Below are positions 35,072 through 43,542 of a stretch of 64,000 nucleotides of DNA, one piece after another; within the stretch, counting starts at the first letter, position 1, and every line of letters begins with the position of its first letter. The notes under the pieces were generated by a model, which was not told the DNA's origin, made no database searches, and was given only the letters and a program-made list of their open reading frames with translations. Made by a program: the position numbers and the translations under genes. Origin of the DNA: Luteibacter flocculans (GTDB lineage: Bacteria > Pseudomonadota > Gammaproteobacteria > Xanthomonadales > Rhodanobacteraceae); contig NZ_CP063231.1 of assembly GCF_023612255.1 (NCBI RefSeq), positions 2,834,001 through 2,898,000 on the forward strand, written 5' to 3'.

Positions 35072-36231
35072 GCGATCTCATCCTGCTGGTGGTGGGGGTG
35101 CTCTACCCCTTCATCGTGTATTTCGGCATGGACCACGTGTCGACGCCGTTGTTCGGCCTGATCCTCGGCGCACTGTGGCTCGTGCGCGCCCCCGCGCTGA
35201 TGCGCCAGCCGGGCGGACGCTGGATGCTCGGCATCACCCTCGTGTACTGCGCGGTGCTCGCCTTCGGTGGCGAGGAGCATCTGCTGCGCTGGTATCCCAG
35301 CCTCATCTGCGCGCTGCTGCTCGCTGCCTTCGGCCTGAGCCTGAAATTCGGTCCGCCGATGATCGAGCGCATCGCGCGTGTCGCCGAGCCCGACCTGCCA
35401 CCGGTCGCTGTGCGTTACACGCGCCGTGTGACCTGGGTATGGGTGGCGTTCTTCGCCTTGAACGGCACCGTGTCGGGGCTGCTCGCCGCCTGGGGCCCCC
35501 TGTCGTGGTGGACGTTCTACAACGGCATCCTGGCCTACTCCGTCATGGGTGTCCTTTTCGTCGGCGAGTGGATCCTGCGCCAGCGCCTGCGGCGGCGGAT
35601 CAACAAGGCGCCCATGGACGGCGCGGCGACGCGGCTCGCATCGCATCCCTGGGTGGCGGCAGCGGCGGGCGGTTATGCCGGCAAGGTCGGCCCGGGCATG
35701 GTGGTGGCGCTCAGTCCCTCGGGCCGAACCGCGCTGCTGCGCCATGGCCACGCGGGCCTGGTGAACGAACTGGGCCAGCACGCCGCAGGCGACGATCCCC
35801 TGTCCACCCCGCTGGCGTGGCGTTTCGTGGCGCAACTGCCGGAGCCGGGCGAGACCGATGCGCTGCTGCGCGCGCCCCTGCCGACGGTAGCCACGGTCAT
35901 CTCCGAGCGGCGGGAGGACGACAGCTACGTCCTCGAATTGATGCTTCCGCTCGATCTCGCCTGCTTCGCCGAACACTTCCCTGATGCGCCGGTGCTCCCG
36001 GGGGTGATGCAGATCGGCTGGGCACTCGACTTCGCCGCAGCGCGCCTGGGTACGCCGCGCACGTGCCGCGCCATCGACGCACTGAAGTTCCAGCGCCTGC
36101 TGCGACCGGGCGACACGCTGCGCCTGACGCTTCGCCACGATGCCGCGCGCGGTCGACTGCATTTCGCCTATGCCGTGGGGGGTGCACCGGCGTCCTCGGC
36201 CCAGCTCCGCCTGGAGACGGCGCATGCCTGA
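35059..36231 (+). CDS. Fusion: COG4648-type membrane domain, acyl-CoA ligase remnant, hotdog dehydratase
   Basis: A 390-residue protein with three parts. Residues 1-183 hold about six membrane helices like the COG4648 protein of aryl-polyene loci. Residues about 190-275 (TRLASHPWVAAAAGG, then MVVALSPSGRTALLRHG, then PLAWRFVAQLP) resemble the C-terminal subdomain of the cluster's aryl-CoA ligase, but the usual PxxxxGK lysine is replaced by PEPGETD. Residues about 276-390 form a FabA/FabZ-like hotdog domain with His306 in EHFPDAPVLPGVMQ. In canonical clusters these are three neighbouring genes. An internal deletion removing the ligase catalytic core best explains the fusion (inference). The dehydratase part should be active. 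Confidence 0.8.
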   Translation: MRKLSDLILLVVGVLYPFIVYFGMDHVSTPLFGLILGALWLVRAPALMRQPGGRWMLGITLVYCAVLAFGGEEHLLRWYPSLICALLLAAFGLSLKFGPPMIERIARVAEPDLPPVAVRYTRRVTWVWVAFFALNGTVSGLLAAWGPLSWWTFYNGILAYSVMGVLFVGEWILRQRLRRRINKAPMDGAATRLASHPWVAAAAGGYAGKVGPGMVVALSPSGRTALLRHGHAGLVNELGQHAAGDDPLSTPLAWRFVAQLPEPGETDALLRAPLPTVATVISERREDDSYVLELMLPLDLACFAEHFPDAPVLPGVMQIGWALDFAAARLGTPRTCRAIDALKFQRLLRPGDTLRLTLRHDAARGRLHFAYAVGGAPASSAQLRLETAHA

Positions 36232-37177
36232 CGCCGCAGCGACGGGACACTGGGCCGCGCAGAAGGAACGGGGCAGCTTCGTCGGCATGAAGCTCACCGC
36301 CATGGCGATCCGCGTGCTCGGTCGGCGCATCGTGTCGCCGGTCATCGCGCTCGTGGTGCTGTATTTCTTCGCGACCGGACGCGCGGCACGCCGACACGTG
36401 GCGGAATACCAGCAACGCCTCGCCGCGTGGAGCGGCCGCAGCGATCTGTTCCCGCGTGTCCGCCCCGTGCTCGCGCAGTACTTCGCCTTCGGCGACTGCA
36501 TGCTCGACCGCTTCGACGTATGGCGCGGCAAGCTGCGCCTGTCCTCGGTGGACATGGACGATCCGGACGGTGTGCGCGACGCGTTATTGTCGGGCGGGCG
36601 CGGGCAGTTGCTGGTGTGTACCCATCTGGGCAACCTCGACGTCTGCCGCGCCATGGCCGAACTGGGCGAAGGCGTGGTGCTGAACGTGCTGATGCACCTG
36701 CCCAACGCGGCGCATTTCAATCGGCTGCTCGGCGAATCGGGCGATCGTCGCCTGAACCTCATGCACGTGGGCGACCTCGACACCGCAGCGATGCTCGACC
36801 TTGCGCAACGTCTCGATCGCGGCGAATGGATCGCCATCGCGGGCGACCGCGTGCCGGCGCATGGCGGCCGCACCGTCGACGCGCCATTCCTCGGCGCCCC
36901 CGCGCCGTTCCCCCAGGGCCCGTGGCTGGTCGCGGCGATGCTGCGCTGCCCGGTCAACCTGGTCTGCTGTCTGAAGTACGGCAAGCGCTACCGCATCCAT
37001 CTGCGCCGCTTCGACGACGCGGCCACCTGGGAACGTGGCCGTCGCAGCACGATCATCGCGAACGCCGTCAGCCGCTACGCTGCCTGGCTCGGCGACCGCT
37101 GTCTGGCCGCACCGCTGCAATGGTTCAACTTCCACGCCTACTGGCACGCTACCCACGGAGCCGCCGATGCGCGCTAA
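36224..37177 (+). CDS. LpxL/HtrB-like acyltransferase of aryl-polyene cluster
   Basis: A 317-residue membrane-associated acyltransferase of the lipid A biosynthesis acyltransferase superfamily. It has an N-terminal helix at about 20-45 (MAIRVLGRRIVSPVIALVVL). The HX4D motif is CTHLGNLD and AIAGDRVPAHGGRTV lies downstream. Within aryl-polyene loci this protein is proposed to transfer the finished polyene to a lipid. The start overlaps the preceding gene by 8 bp. Confidence 0.86.
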   Translation: MPDAAATGHWAAQKERGSFVGMKLTAMAIRVLGRRIVSPVIALVVLYFFATGRAARRHVAEYQQRLAAWSGRSDLFPRVRPVLAQYFAFGDCMLDRFDVWRGKLRLSSVDMDDPDGVRDALLSGGRGQLLVCTHLGNLDVCRAMAELGEGVVLNVLMHLPNAAHFNRLLGESGDRRLNLMHVGDLDTAAMLDLAQRLDRGEWIAIAGDRVPAHGGRTVDAPFLGAPAPFPQGPWLVAAMLRCPVNLVCCLKYGKRYRIHLRRFDDAATWERGRRSTIIANAVSRYAAWLGDRCLAAPLQWFNFHAYWHATHGAADAR

Positions 37178-37628
37178 AGGTGTGTACGCCACCGAGATCG
37201 ATATCGTGGTGCCGTTCTTCGACGTCGATTCGATGGAGGTGGTCTGGCACGGCCACTACGTCAAGTATTTCGAGGTAGCACGCTGCGTCCTGCTGGACGA
37301 ACTCGGCCATAACTACGTGCGCATGAAGGATGCCGGCTATGTCTGGCCCATCATCGACCTGCAGGTCCGCTACGCACGCGCCGCGCGCTTCGGCCAGGCG
37401 CTTCGCGTGCGCGCCGAACTCGTGGAATGGCAGAACCGCTTGAAGATTCACTACACCGTCAGCGATGCCGCGACGGGCGAACGGCTCACGCGCGGCAGCA
37501 CCGTGCAGGTCGCCGTGAGCCTTGCGAACGGCGAAATGCAACTGGTGTCGCCTGCCGTGTTCGTCGACGACATCGAGCGGCAACTCGCCGCCGTGTCGTC
37601 CCTCCCCGCCCCTGGAACCCACGCATGA
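37167..37628 (+). CDS. Hotdog-fold acyl-CoA/ACP thioesterase (4HBT-like)
   Basis: A 153-residue thioesterase. The N-terminal FFDVDSMEVVWHGHYVKYFE is the 4-hydroxybenzoyl-CoA thioesterase-like signature including the catalytic acidic residue. It would release or edit acyl intermediates. It overlaps both neighbours, 11 bp with the gene before and 4 bp (ATGA) with the gene after. Confidence 0.87.
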   Translation: MRAKGVYATEIDIVVPFFDVDSMEVVWHGHYVKYFEVARCVLLDELGHNYVRMKDAGYVWPIIDLQVRYARAARFGQALRVRAELVEWQNRLKIHYTVSDAATGERLTRGSTVQVAVSLANGEMQLVSPAVFVDDIERQLAAVSSLPAPGTHA

Positions 37629-38347
37629 AGTACGCCAGCGCCACCTACGTCGAGGAAACCCGCATCGGCTTCGTCTTCCTGCGTACGCATACCTGGCAAC
37701 ACCATGTGCTGCGGGTCGCCATCAACGATCTGAAACGCCTCGTCGGCGATCCGTCCGTCAGCGGCGGCACCCTGCTCGACGTGGGTTGCGGTCAGGGTCG
37801 CTCCTTCCGCCTGCTGCGCGATGCGTTCGCGCCGCGACGCCTGATCGGCCTCGACGCCGATCCGCACAGCGTGGCGCTGTCAAAGGCGGAGGCGGAGCGC
37901 GAAGGCATCGACGCCACGCTGCTACTGGGCGATTGCGCACGCATCGATCTTCCCGACGCGAGCGTCGACGTCCTGTTCTGCCACCAGACGTTCCATCACC
38001 TGGTGGAGCAGGAACGTGCGCTGGACGAATTCTGGCGTGTGCTTAAGCCCGGTGGCCTGCTGCTGTTCGCCGAGTCGACCAAGGCGTACATCGACACATG
38101 GGTGATCCGCTGGTTCTTCCGCCACCCGATGCACGTGCAGAAAAGCGCCGACGAATACCTGGCGATGCTGCGCCAGCGCGGTTTCGTGTTCGAGCAGGCC
38201 AACGTCTCGTTACCGTACCTGTGGTGGAGCCGCGCGAAGGACTTCGGCCTGCTGGAGCGCTGGGGCCTCAAGGCGCCACCGCCGCCCGGCCGGCGCGAAG
38301 AAACCCTCGTGAACGTGGCAGCACGCAAGCCGCTCGCCGACGCATGA
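37625..38347 (+). CDS. SAM-dependent methyltransferase of aryl-polyene cluster
   Basis: A 240-residue class I methyltransferase with motif I LLDVGCGQGRSF, an acidic strand 2 end at RLIGLDADPHSV and motif IV in VLFCHQTFHHL. Aryl-polyene products often carry methyl groups on the aromatic head, so head-group methylation is a reasonable role, though not proven. Coupled by 4-bp overlaps on both sides. Confidence 0.87.
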   Translation: MKYASATYVEETRIGFVFLRTHTWQHHVLRVAINDLKRLVGDPSVSGGTLLDVGCGQGRSFRLLRDAFAPRRLIGLDADPHSVALSKAEAEREGIDATLLLGDCARIDLPDASVDVLFCHQTFHHLVEQERALDEFWRVLKPGGLLLFAESTKAYIDTWVIRWFFRHPMHVQKSADEYLAMLRQRGFVFEQANVSLPYLWWSRAKDFGLLERWGLKAPPPPGRREETLVNVAARKPLADA

Positions 38348-39525
38348 GCCACGCGTATCTCAACGCGCTCGGCATCGCCTGCTCGCTGGGTGTCGGCAAG
38401 GCCGCCGTCGCGGAGGCGCTGTTCGGCGCCGCGACGCACGGTCTGCGCCCCACCGAAGGCTGGGTACCCGGACGTTCCTTGCCTCTGGGCGAGGTCGGCG
38501 CCGCTCTGCCGCCGGTGCCGGAAGGCCTCGCGCATCGCGACACACGAAACAACCGCCTGTTGCTGCTCGCCGCGCAAGAAATAGAAGGCGACATTCGCGC
38601 CGCCATCGCGCGCTTCGGCGCGGCACGCGTGGCTGTCGTCGTGGGCACGAGCACCACGGGCATCGAAGAGGCCACGGCGCAGATCGCTGCGCGCGCCGTC
38701 CATGGTTCCTGGGCGGACGATTACCGTTACAGCGATCAGGAACTCGGCGCACCGGCCGCGTTTCTCGCCGAGTGGCTGGGCGTGGCGGGGCCTTGCTACG
38801 GAATCTCTACCGCATGCACGTCGGGCGCACGCGCGCTCATCAGCGCGCGGCGCTTGCTGAAGCTGGACCTGTGCGATGCCGTGATCTGCGGCGGCGCCGA
38901 TACGCTGTGCCGCCTCGCCACGCATGGCTTCCACGCGCTGGAAGCCACCTCGTCCGAACGGTGCCAGCCGTTCTCCCTGGAGCGCAAAGGCATCAACATC
39001 GGCGAGGCGGCGGCCCTGTTCCTGATGACCCGCGACGCCGCGCCGGTCGCCCTCGTCGGCGGCGGCGCCAGCTCGGACGCGTACCATATGTCGTCGCCTG
39101 CACCCGATGGACGTGGCGCCAGCGACGCCATGCACCGCGCCCTGGTCATGGCAGGCATCGACCCCGGAACGATCGACTACGTGAACCTGCACGGCACCGC
39201 TACCGAGCACAACGACGCCATGGAAAGCCATGCCATGGCGGAAACCTTCGGCCGGGCTGTGCCCTGCTCATCCACCAAGGGGCTCACCGGCCATACGTTG
39301 GGAGCGGCAGGCGCGCTCGAAGCGGGATTCTGCTGGCTCGCGCTGCACGACCCGCAGCGACGACTTCCGCCGCATGCGTGGAACGGCGAAGCCGATCCCG
39401 CCTTGCCCCCGCTCGCCTTCACCGAAAAGGGGGCGTCGCTGCCTTCGGGCCAGCGTTATCTCATGAGCAACTCCTTCGCGTTCGGTGGCAACAACGCGAG
39501 CCTGATCCTGGCGGGTGACGCATGA
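38344..39525 (+). CDS. Beta-ketoacyl-ACP synthase 3 of aryl-polyene cluster
   Basis: A 393-residue FabB/FabF-like ketosynthase with Cys158 in ISTACTSGARA, His283 in NLHGTATEHND and His317 in LTGHTLGAAG. It may be the initiating condensing enzyme. Its N-terminus is shorter and less conserved than the other two. It overlaps the next gene by 4 bp (ATGA). Confidence 0.92.
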   Translation: MSHAYLNALGIACSLGVGKAAVAEALFGAATHGLRPTEGWVPGRSLPLGEVGAALPPVPEGLAHRDTRNNRLLLLAAQEIEGDIRAAIARFGAARVAVVVGTSTTGIEEATAQIAARAVHGSWADDYRYSDQELGAPAAFLAEWLGVAGPCYGISTACTSGARALISARRLLKLDLCDAVICGGADTLCRLATHGFHALEATSSERCQPFSLERKGINIGEAAALFLMTRDAAPVALVGGGASSDAYHMSSPAPDGRGASDAMHRALVMAGIDPGTIDYVNLHGTATEHNDAMESHAMAETFGRAVPCSSTKGLTGHTLGAAGALEAGFCWLALHDPQRRLPPHAWNGEADPALPPLAFTEKGASLPSGQRYLMSNSFAFGGNNASLILAGDA

Positions 39526-39995
39526 CGCTTTGGCCGATCGAAACGCTGCTGCCGCACGCTGGCACGATGATCCTGCTCGACCGCGTCGTGACCTGGGAGG
39601 CGGAACGCATCGTCTGCGAGCGGACCGTGCGGCGTGGCGATGCCTTCGTGGAAGCCGCAGGCTTTCCCGCGTGGGCGGGCGTCGAATTGATGGCCCAGAC
39701 CATCGCCGCCTGGAATGGCTGCCAGGTGCTTGCCGCCGGCGGTGACATCCGTCCCGGTTTCCTGCTTGGCACGCGCACCTACCGCGCGAACGTGGACGCC
39801 TTCCCGCTGGGCGCACGCCTGGTCATAGAAGCTGTGCGCAGCTTCCACGACGACGACGGCATGGGTGGTTTCGCCTGCCGCATCGATGCTCCGGGCATGC
39901 ATGCCGAGGCGCGCCTCAGCGTCTTCAGCCCGCCTGACCCCTCGCCGTTCCTCGATCCCCGCAACAACCTCGACTCCAACGGAAGCCTTTCATGA
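39522..39995 (+). CDS. 3-hydroxyacyl-ACP dehydratase-like hotdog protein
   Basis: A 157-residue hotdog-fold protein of the type found in aryl-polyene loci (LLPHAGTMILLDRVVTWEAE, then AGVELMAQTIAAWNGCQ). It would dehydrate the beta-hydroxyacyl intermediate to form the conjugated double bond, alone or with the dehydratase domain at 35059. Overlaps of 4 bp link it to both neighbours. Confidence 0.87.
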   Translation: MTLWPIETLLPHAGTMILLDRVVTWEAERIVCERTVRRGDAFVEAAGFPAWAGVELMAQTIAAWNGCQVLAAGGDIRPGFLLGTRTYRANVDAFPLGARLVIEAVRSFHDDDGMGGFACRIDAPGMHAEARLSVFSPPDPSPFLDPRNNLDSNGSLS

Positions 39996-40720
39996 CCGAT
40001 ACCGTCCTCGTCACCGGTTCCAGCCGCGGCATCGGCCGCGCCATTGCGCTGAACCTCGCCGATGCCGGCTACGACCTCGTCGTGCACTGCCGTTCGCGTC
40101 GCGACGAAGCCGAAGCCGTCGTCGCCGAGATCGTGGCGAAGGGCCGCGCCGCGCGCATCGTTCAGTTCGACGTGGCCGATCGCGCCGCGACGGCGGCCGC
40201 CCTGGAGGCGGACGTCGCGACGCACGGCGCCTACTACGGCGTGGTCTGCAACGCCGGTCTGACCCGCGACGGCGCGTTCCCCGCGCTCAGCGGGGACGAC
40301 TGGGATCAGGTATTGCGCACGAATCTCGACGGCTTCTACAACGTGCTGCATCCGCTGGTGATGCCGATGATCCGACGCCGAGCCGTCGGACGCATCGTCT
40401 GCATCACCTCCGTGTCCGGACTTGTCGGCAACCGCGGGCAGGTGAACTACAGCGCGTCCAAGGCCGGCGTGATCGGCGCCGCGAAGGCGCTGGCGGTCGA
40501 ACTTGCGAAGCGCAAGATCACCGTGAACTGCGTGGCCCCCGGCCTCATCGATACCGACATGCTCGAACCCGAAGTGCCGGTGGAGCACATCCTCAAGGCC
40601 ATTCCCATGGAACGCACGGGAACGCCGGAGGAAGTGGCCGCGGCCGTCCGCTTCCTGCTGAGCGCCGAAGCGGGTTACATCACCCGCCAGGTGCTCGCCG
40701 TCAACGGCGGCCTGTGCTGA
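39992..40720 (+). CDS. 3-oxoacyl-ACP reductase (FabG-like) of aryl-polyene cluster
   Basis: A 242-residue short-chain dehydrogenase/reductase. The cofactor motif is TGSSRGIGRA, the Ser sits in CITSVSG and the catalytic Tyr/Lys in YSASKAG. It reduces the beta-keto group with NADPH. It is the last gene of the overlapping run; about 70 bp separate it from the FUSC gene. Confidence 0.93.
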   Translation: MTDTVLVTGSSRGIGRAIALNLADAGYDLVVHCRSRRDEAEAVVAEIVAKGRAARIVQFDVADRAATAAALEADVATHGAYYGVVCNAGLTRDGAFPALSGDDWDQVLRTNLDGFYNVLHPLVMPMIRRRAVGRIVCITSVSGLVGNRGQVNYSASKAGVIGAAKALAVELAKRKITVNCVAPGLIDTDMLEPEVPVEHILKAIPMERTGTPEEVAAAVRFLLSAEAGYITRQVLAVNGGLC

Positions 40721-40791
40721 AAAACGCGGCGAGATAGCCTTCCACGGTGGCGCGCCGCGAAGCGGCGCCGTCATCGCGATAAGCTACATCC

Positions 40792-42909
40792 ATGCGTTTC
40801 CTTCATCGCATTGCCCAATCGGATCGTTTCGCCGACGTCGTCCGCGTCTTCCTGGCGCATGCCGGCATCGTCGCCCTGTGCACGTGGCAAGGCGACACCG
40901 GGGCCATCGTCCCGGCCCTGCTCGGTGCCATCGCATGCGCGCTGGCCGAAACCGACGACGCCTGGCGCGGCCGGTTGCGTGGCTTGCTCGTCACGCTAGC
41001 CTGCTTTGGCGCCGCGGCGACGATCGTCGAGGCCACCATCGGCTCCCCTCTCCTTTTTGCGCTGCTGTTGCCGGTCGGCACGTTCGGCCTCGTGATGCTC
41101 GGCGCCGCGAGCGGACGCTACGCGACCATCGCCACGGCGACCCTGATCCTCTCGGTCTATACGATGATCGCCTCGGACGCGGTGCACGCCGGGCAGCATG
41201 AAGGACTCGGCACACTCGCGATCCTCGGTGGCGCCGCGTGGTACGGGCTGCTCTCGCTGCTCTGGAGCGCCTTCGCGCCGCAACGGGCGCTGCGCCACGC
41301 GCTGGCCCGCCTGTTCGAGTCGCTTGCCGCGCTGATCGACGCCAAGGCCGCGCTGTTCGAACCGGTCCACGACCTCGACCGCGACGCGCTTGCCGTCGAA
41401 TACTCGCGACGCAACCGGCTCACCGTCGATGCACTGGGCGCCACCCGTGCCGCGCTGCTGGATCGCATCGGTCACCGCCAGCCTCGCGGACGCTCCGCCG
41501 CGCGGTTGGCCATGTTCTTCGTGGCGCAGGACATCCACGAACGCATCACCTCGTCGCACTATCCGTACGACGAGATGGCGGAAGCGCTTTATCACAGCGA
41601 CGTCATGTTCCGTTTCGGCCGCCTGCTTCGCCTGCAGGCCATCGCCTGCCGCGGGCGCGCCGATGCGGTACGCCACGGTGCGCCCACGGGCACGATCGCC
41701 TTGCCGCGCGCCGCCCTGGACGACCTGCGCAACGCCGTCGCGCACTGCCGCCGTACCCAGACGTTGGCGCGGACGCTCGATGACGCGCTCACCGCGCTCC
41801 TCGACAACATGGAACGGCTGCAGGAAGCCATCGGTGACGAAGGCGCCCTGCGCGAAGGCACCGACGTATCCCTGCAGGACAGCGAGCCGGAGTCCATGCG
41901 TGAGGCGTTCGCACGCATTCGCGTCCGCCTCGATCGCCGCTCCATGCATTTCCGCCATGCCATGCGCCTGGCGAGCGGCATGCTCGCCGGCTACCTCGCG
42001 ATGCGTCTGCTGCATCCCACGCATGGCTACTGGATATTGATGACGACGCTGTTCGTCTGCCAGCCCAGCTACGGCGCAACACGTCGACGCACCTTGCAAC
42101 GCATCGCCGGCACCACCGCCGGCCTCGTCGTCGGCTGGGCCATGCTGCAATTGTTGCCCGGCGGCGAGTGGCGACTCCCCGTGCTGGTGGCGACCGGCGC
42201 GGCGTTCTTCGCTTTCCGCCTGCGGCGCTACACGCTGGCGACCGCCGTCATCACCTTGTTCGTGCTGCTGTGCTTCGATCTTGTCGGCGCAGGCTACGAC
42301 GCCATCGGGCCGCGGCTGCTCGACACGCTACTGGGCGCTTTCATCGCCATCGCAGCCATTCGTTTCGTGCTGCCGGACTGGCGCGTGCGTCGTCTCGAAG
42401 ACATCGCCGCAGATGCCCTGCTAGCGTATGCGCACTACCTACGCGCCATCGCGGCGCAGTACGCCAACGGCAGGCAGGATGATCTGCCCTATCGCATCGT
42501 GCGCCGCGACGCGCATGCGGCGCAGGCGGCCGTAGCCGGCAACGTGGCGGAACTGCTTGCCGAGCCGGGCCACTCCCGCGAGCGCGGCGAGCAGGCCCTG
42601 CGCCTGCTCGCCGCGCTGCAGGCGGGCCTGTCGCATCTGTCGACGCTAGGCGTCCACCGGCGAGCGCTCCCCGCGAACGAATCGGCCGTGGTCGTTGCCC
42701 TGTGTTCGGCCGTTGCCGACCGCTTCGACGAGCTCGCGACGCGTGTTCGGCAGGGCGACATGCCCTCGATACCCACAACGCCACTCGCGCTGCCAGAGAC
42801 CGCCGCGACCGATCCCTCCCCGGCCATGCGGCTCGTCGCCGACCAATGCCTGTTGCTGATCCGCGTGCACGAGAAAGTCGCAGCCCTGTTCGCGCATCCG
42901 GTCCGGTGA
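40792..42909 (+). CDS. FUSC-family inner-membrane protein (YccS/YhfK-like)
   Basis: A 705-residue protein with two membrane blocks (about residues 20-155 and 390-530), each followed by a long soluble helical region, the YccS/YhfK arrangement. The second block contains LHPTHGYWILMTTLFVCQPSYGATRRRTLQRIAGT, the FUSC signature. FUSC proteins are proposed exporters of aromatic carboxylates or similar compounds. Position directly after the polyene operon suggests, but does not prove, a link to aromatic precursors. Confidence 0.87.
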   Translation: MRFLHRIAQSDRFADVVRVFLAHAGIVALCTWQGDTGAIVPALLGAIACALAETDDAWRGRLRGLLVTLACFGAAATIVEATIGSPLLFALLLPVGTFGLVMLGAASGRYATIATATLILSVYTMIASDAVHAGQHEGLGTLAILGGAAWYGLLSLLWSAFAPQRALRHALARLFESLAALIDAKAALFEPVHDLDRDALAVEYSRRNRLTVDALGATRAALLDRIGHRQPRGRSAARLAMFFVAQDIHERITSSHYPYDEMAEALYHSDVMFRFGRLLRLQAIACRGRADAVRHGAPTGTIALPRAALDDLRNAVAHCRRTQTLARTLDDALTALLDNMERLQEAIGDEGALREGTDVSLQDSEPESMREAFARIRVRLDRRSMHFRHAMRLASGMLAGYLAMRLLHPTHGYWILMTTLFVCQPSYGATRRRTLQRIAGTTAGLVVGWAMLQLLPGGEWRLPVLVATGAAFFAFRLRRYTLATAVITLFVLLCFDLVGAGYDAIGPRLLDTLLGAFIAIAAIRFVLPDWRVRRLEDIAADALLAYAHYLRAIAAQYANGRQDDLPYRIVRRDAHAAQAAVAGNVAELLAEPGHSRERGEQALRLLAALQAGLSHLSTLGVHRRALPANESAVVVALCSAVADRFDELATRVRQGDMPSIPTTPLALPETAATDPSPAMRLVADQCLLLIRVHEKVAALFAHPVR

Positions 42910-42963
42910 CCCATGTCGATAACTAAGGTATTGAATAGATCGCGCAAACGTCCGGAGACTTTC

Positions 42964-43407
42964 ATGATCAGGCAAACCATCGGCATGACGTTGCTCTGGC
43001 TACTGCCGACGATCGTCCTGGCGCAGGGCGTACCCGCCACGCCGAAAGGACCGGAAGCCGGCACCCGAACCCATGTGCAGAACTACAAGGACATGGTTCT
43101 CGCGACGTGTATCGCCACGGCGTACAAGAACGATCACGGGGCATCGATGGATGCCGGCAGCAGTGTCAGCGCGCTGCGTGATTGGACCGCTTACGACCTC
43201 GAGAAAGCGCCCTCGGCCACCTCGACGCTGGTGCGCGGCTATCTGGCCCGCGATTACCGTAACCCGCTTGCCGAAGACGAAGCACCGGGGGTGCGGTTCG
43301 ATCTCCTCAAGTGCCTCGACCTCTATCACAGCAAGGCGCTGGATGATCAGGCCAAGGCGCTCGTCATCGACCCTGGCCAGACGTCTCGGGACGACCGCGG
43401 GAAGTAA
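42964..43407 (+). CDS. Tai4-like T6SS amidase immunity protein
   Basis: A 147-residue exported protein with signal peptide MIRQTIGMTLLWLLPTIVLA. The mature part (NYKDMVLATCIATAYKNDHG, ALRDWTAYDLE, VRGYLARDYRNPLAE, LLKCLDLYHSKALDDQ) matches my recollection of the Tai4 immunity family, including two cysteines likely to form a disulfide. Tai4 proteins act in the periplasm and block Tae4 cell-wall amidases. No Tae4 or other T6SS gene is near, so it looks like an orphan. Confidence 0.72.
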   Translation: MIRQTIGMTLLWLLPTIVLAQGVPATPKGPEAGTRTHVQNYKDMVLATCIATAYKNDHGASMDAGSSVSALRDWTAYDLEKAPSATSTLVRGYLARDYRNPLAEDEAPGVRFDLLKCLDLYHSKALDDQAKALVIDPGQTSRDDRGK

Positions 43408-43542
43408 CGCCGCCAGCTTTCGCTGCCGCGCGCTGCCTGCTCGGGGCAGCGCGATCGAACGACCTTTGCTGCGTCGCGCCGTGGCTTGGCTGCCGCCGCA
43501 CGCTACGATGGGCAGCTTTTCTCGCCTTCCGGAGTTCCACGC

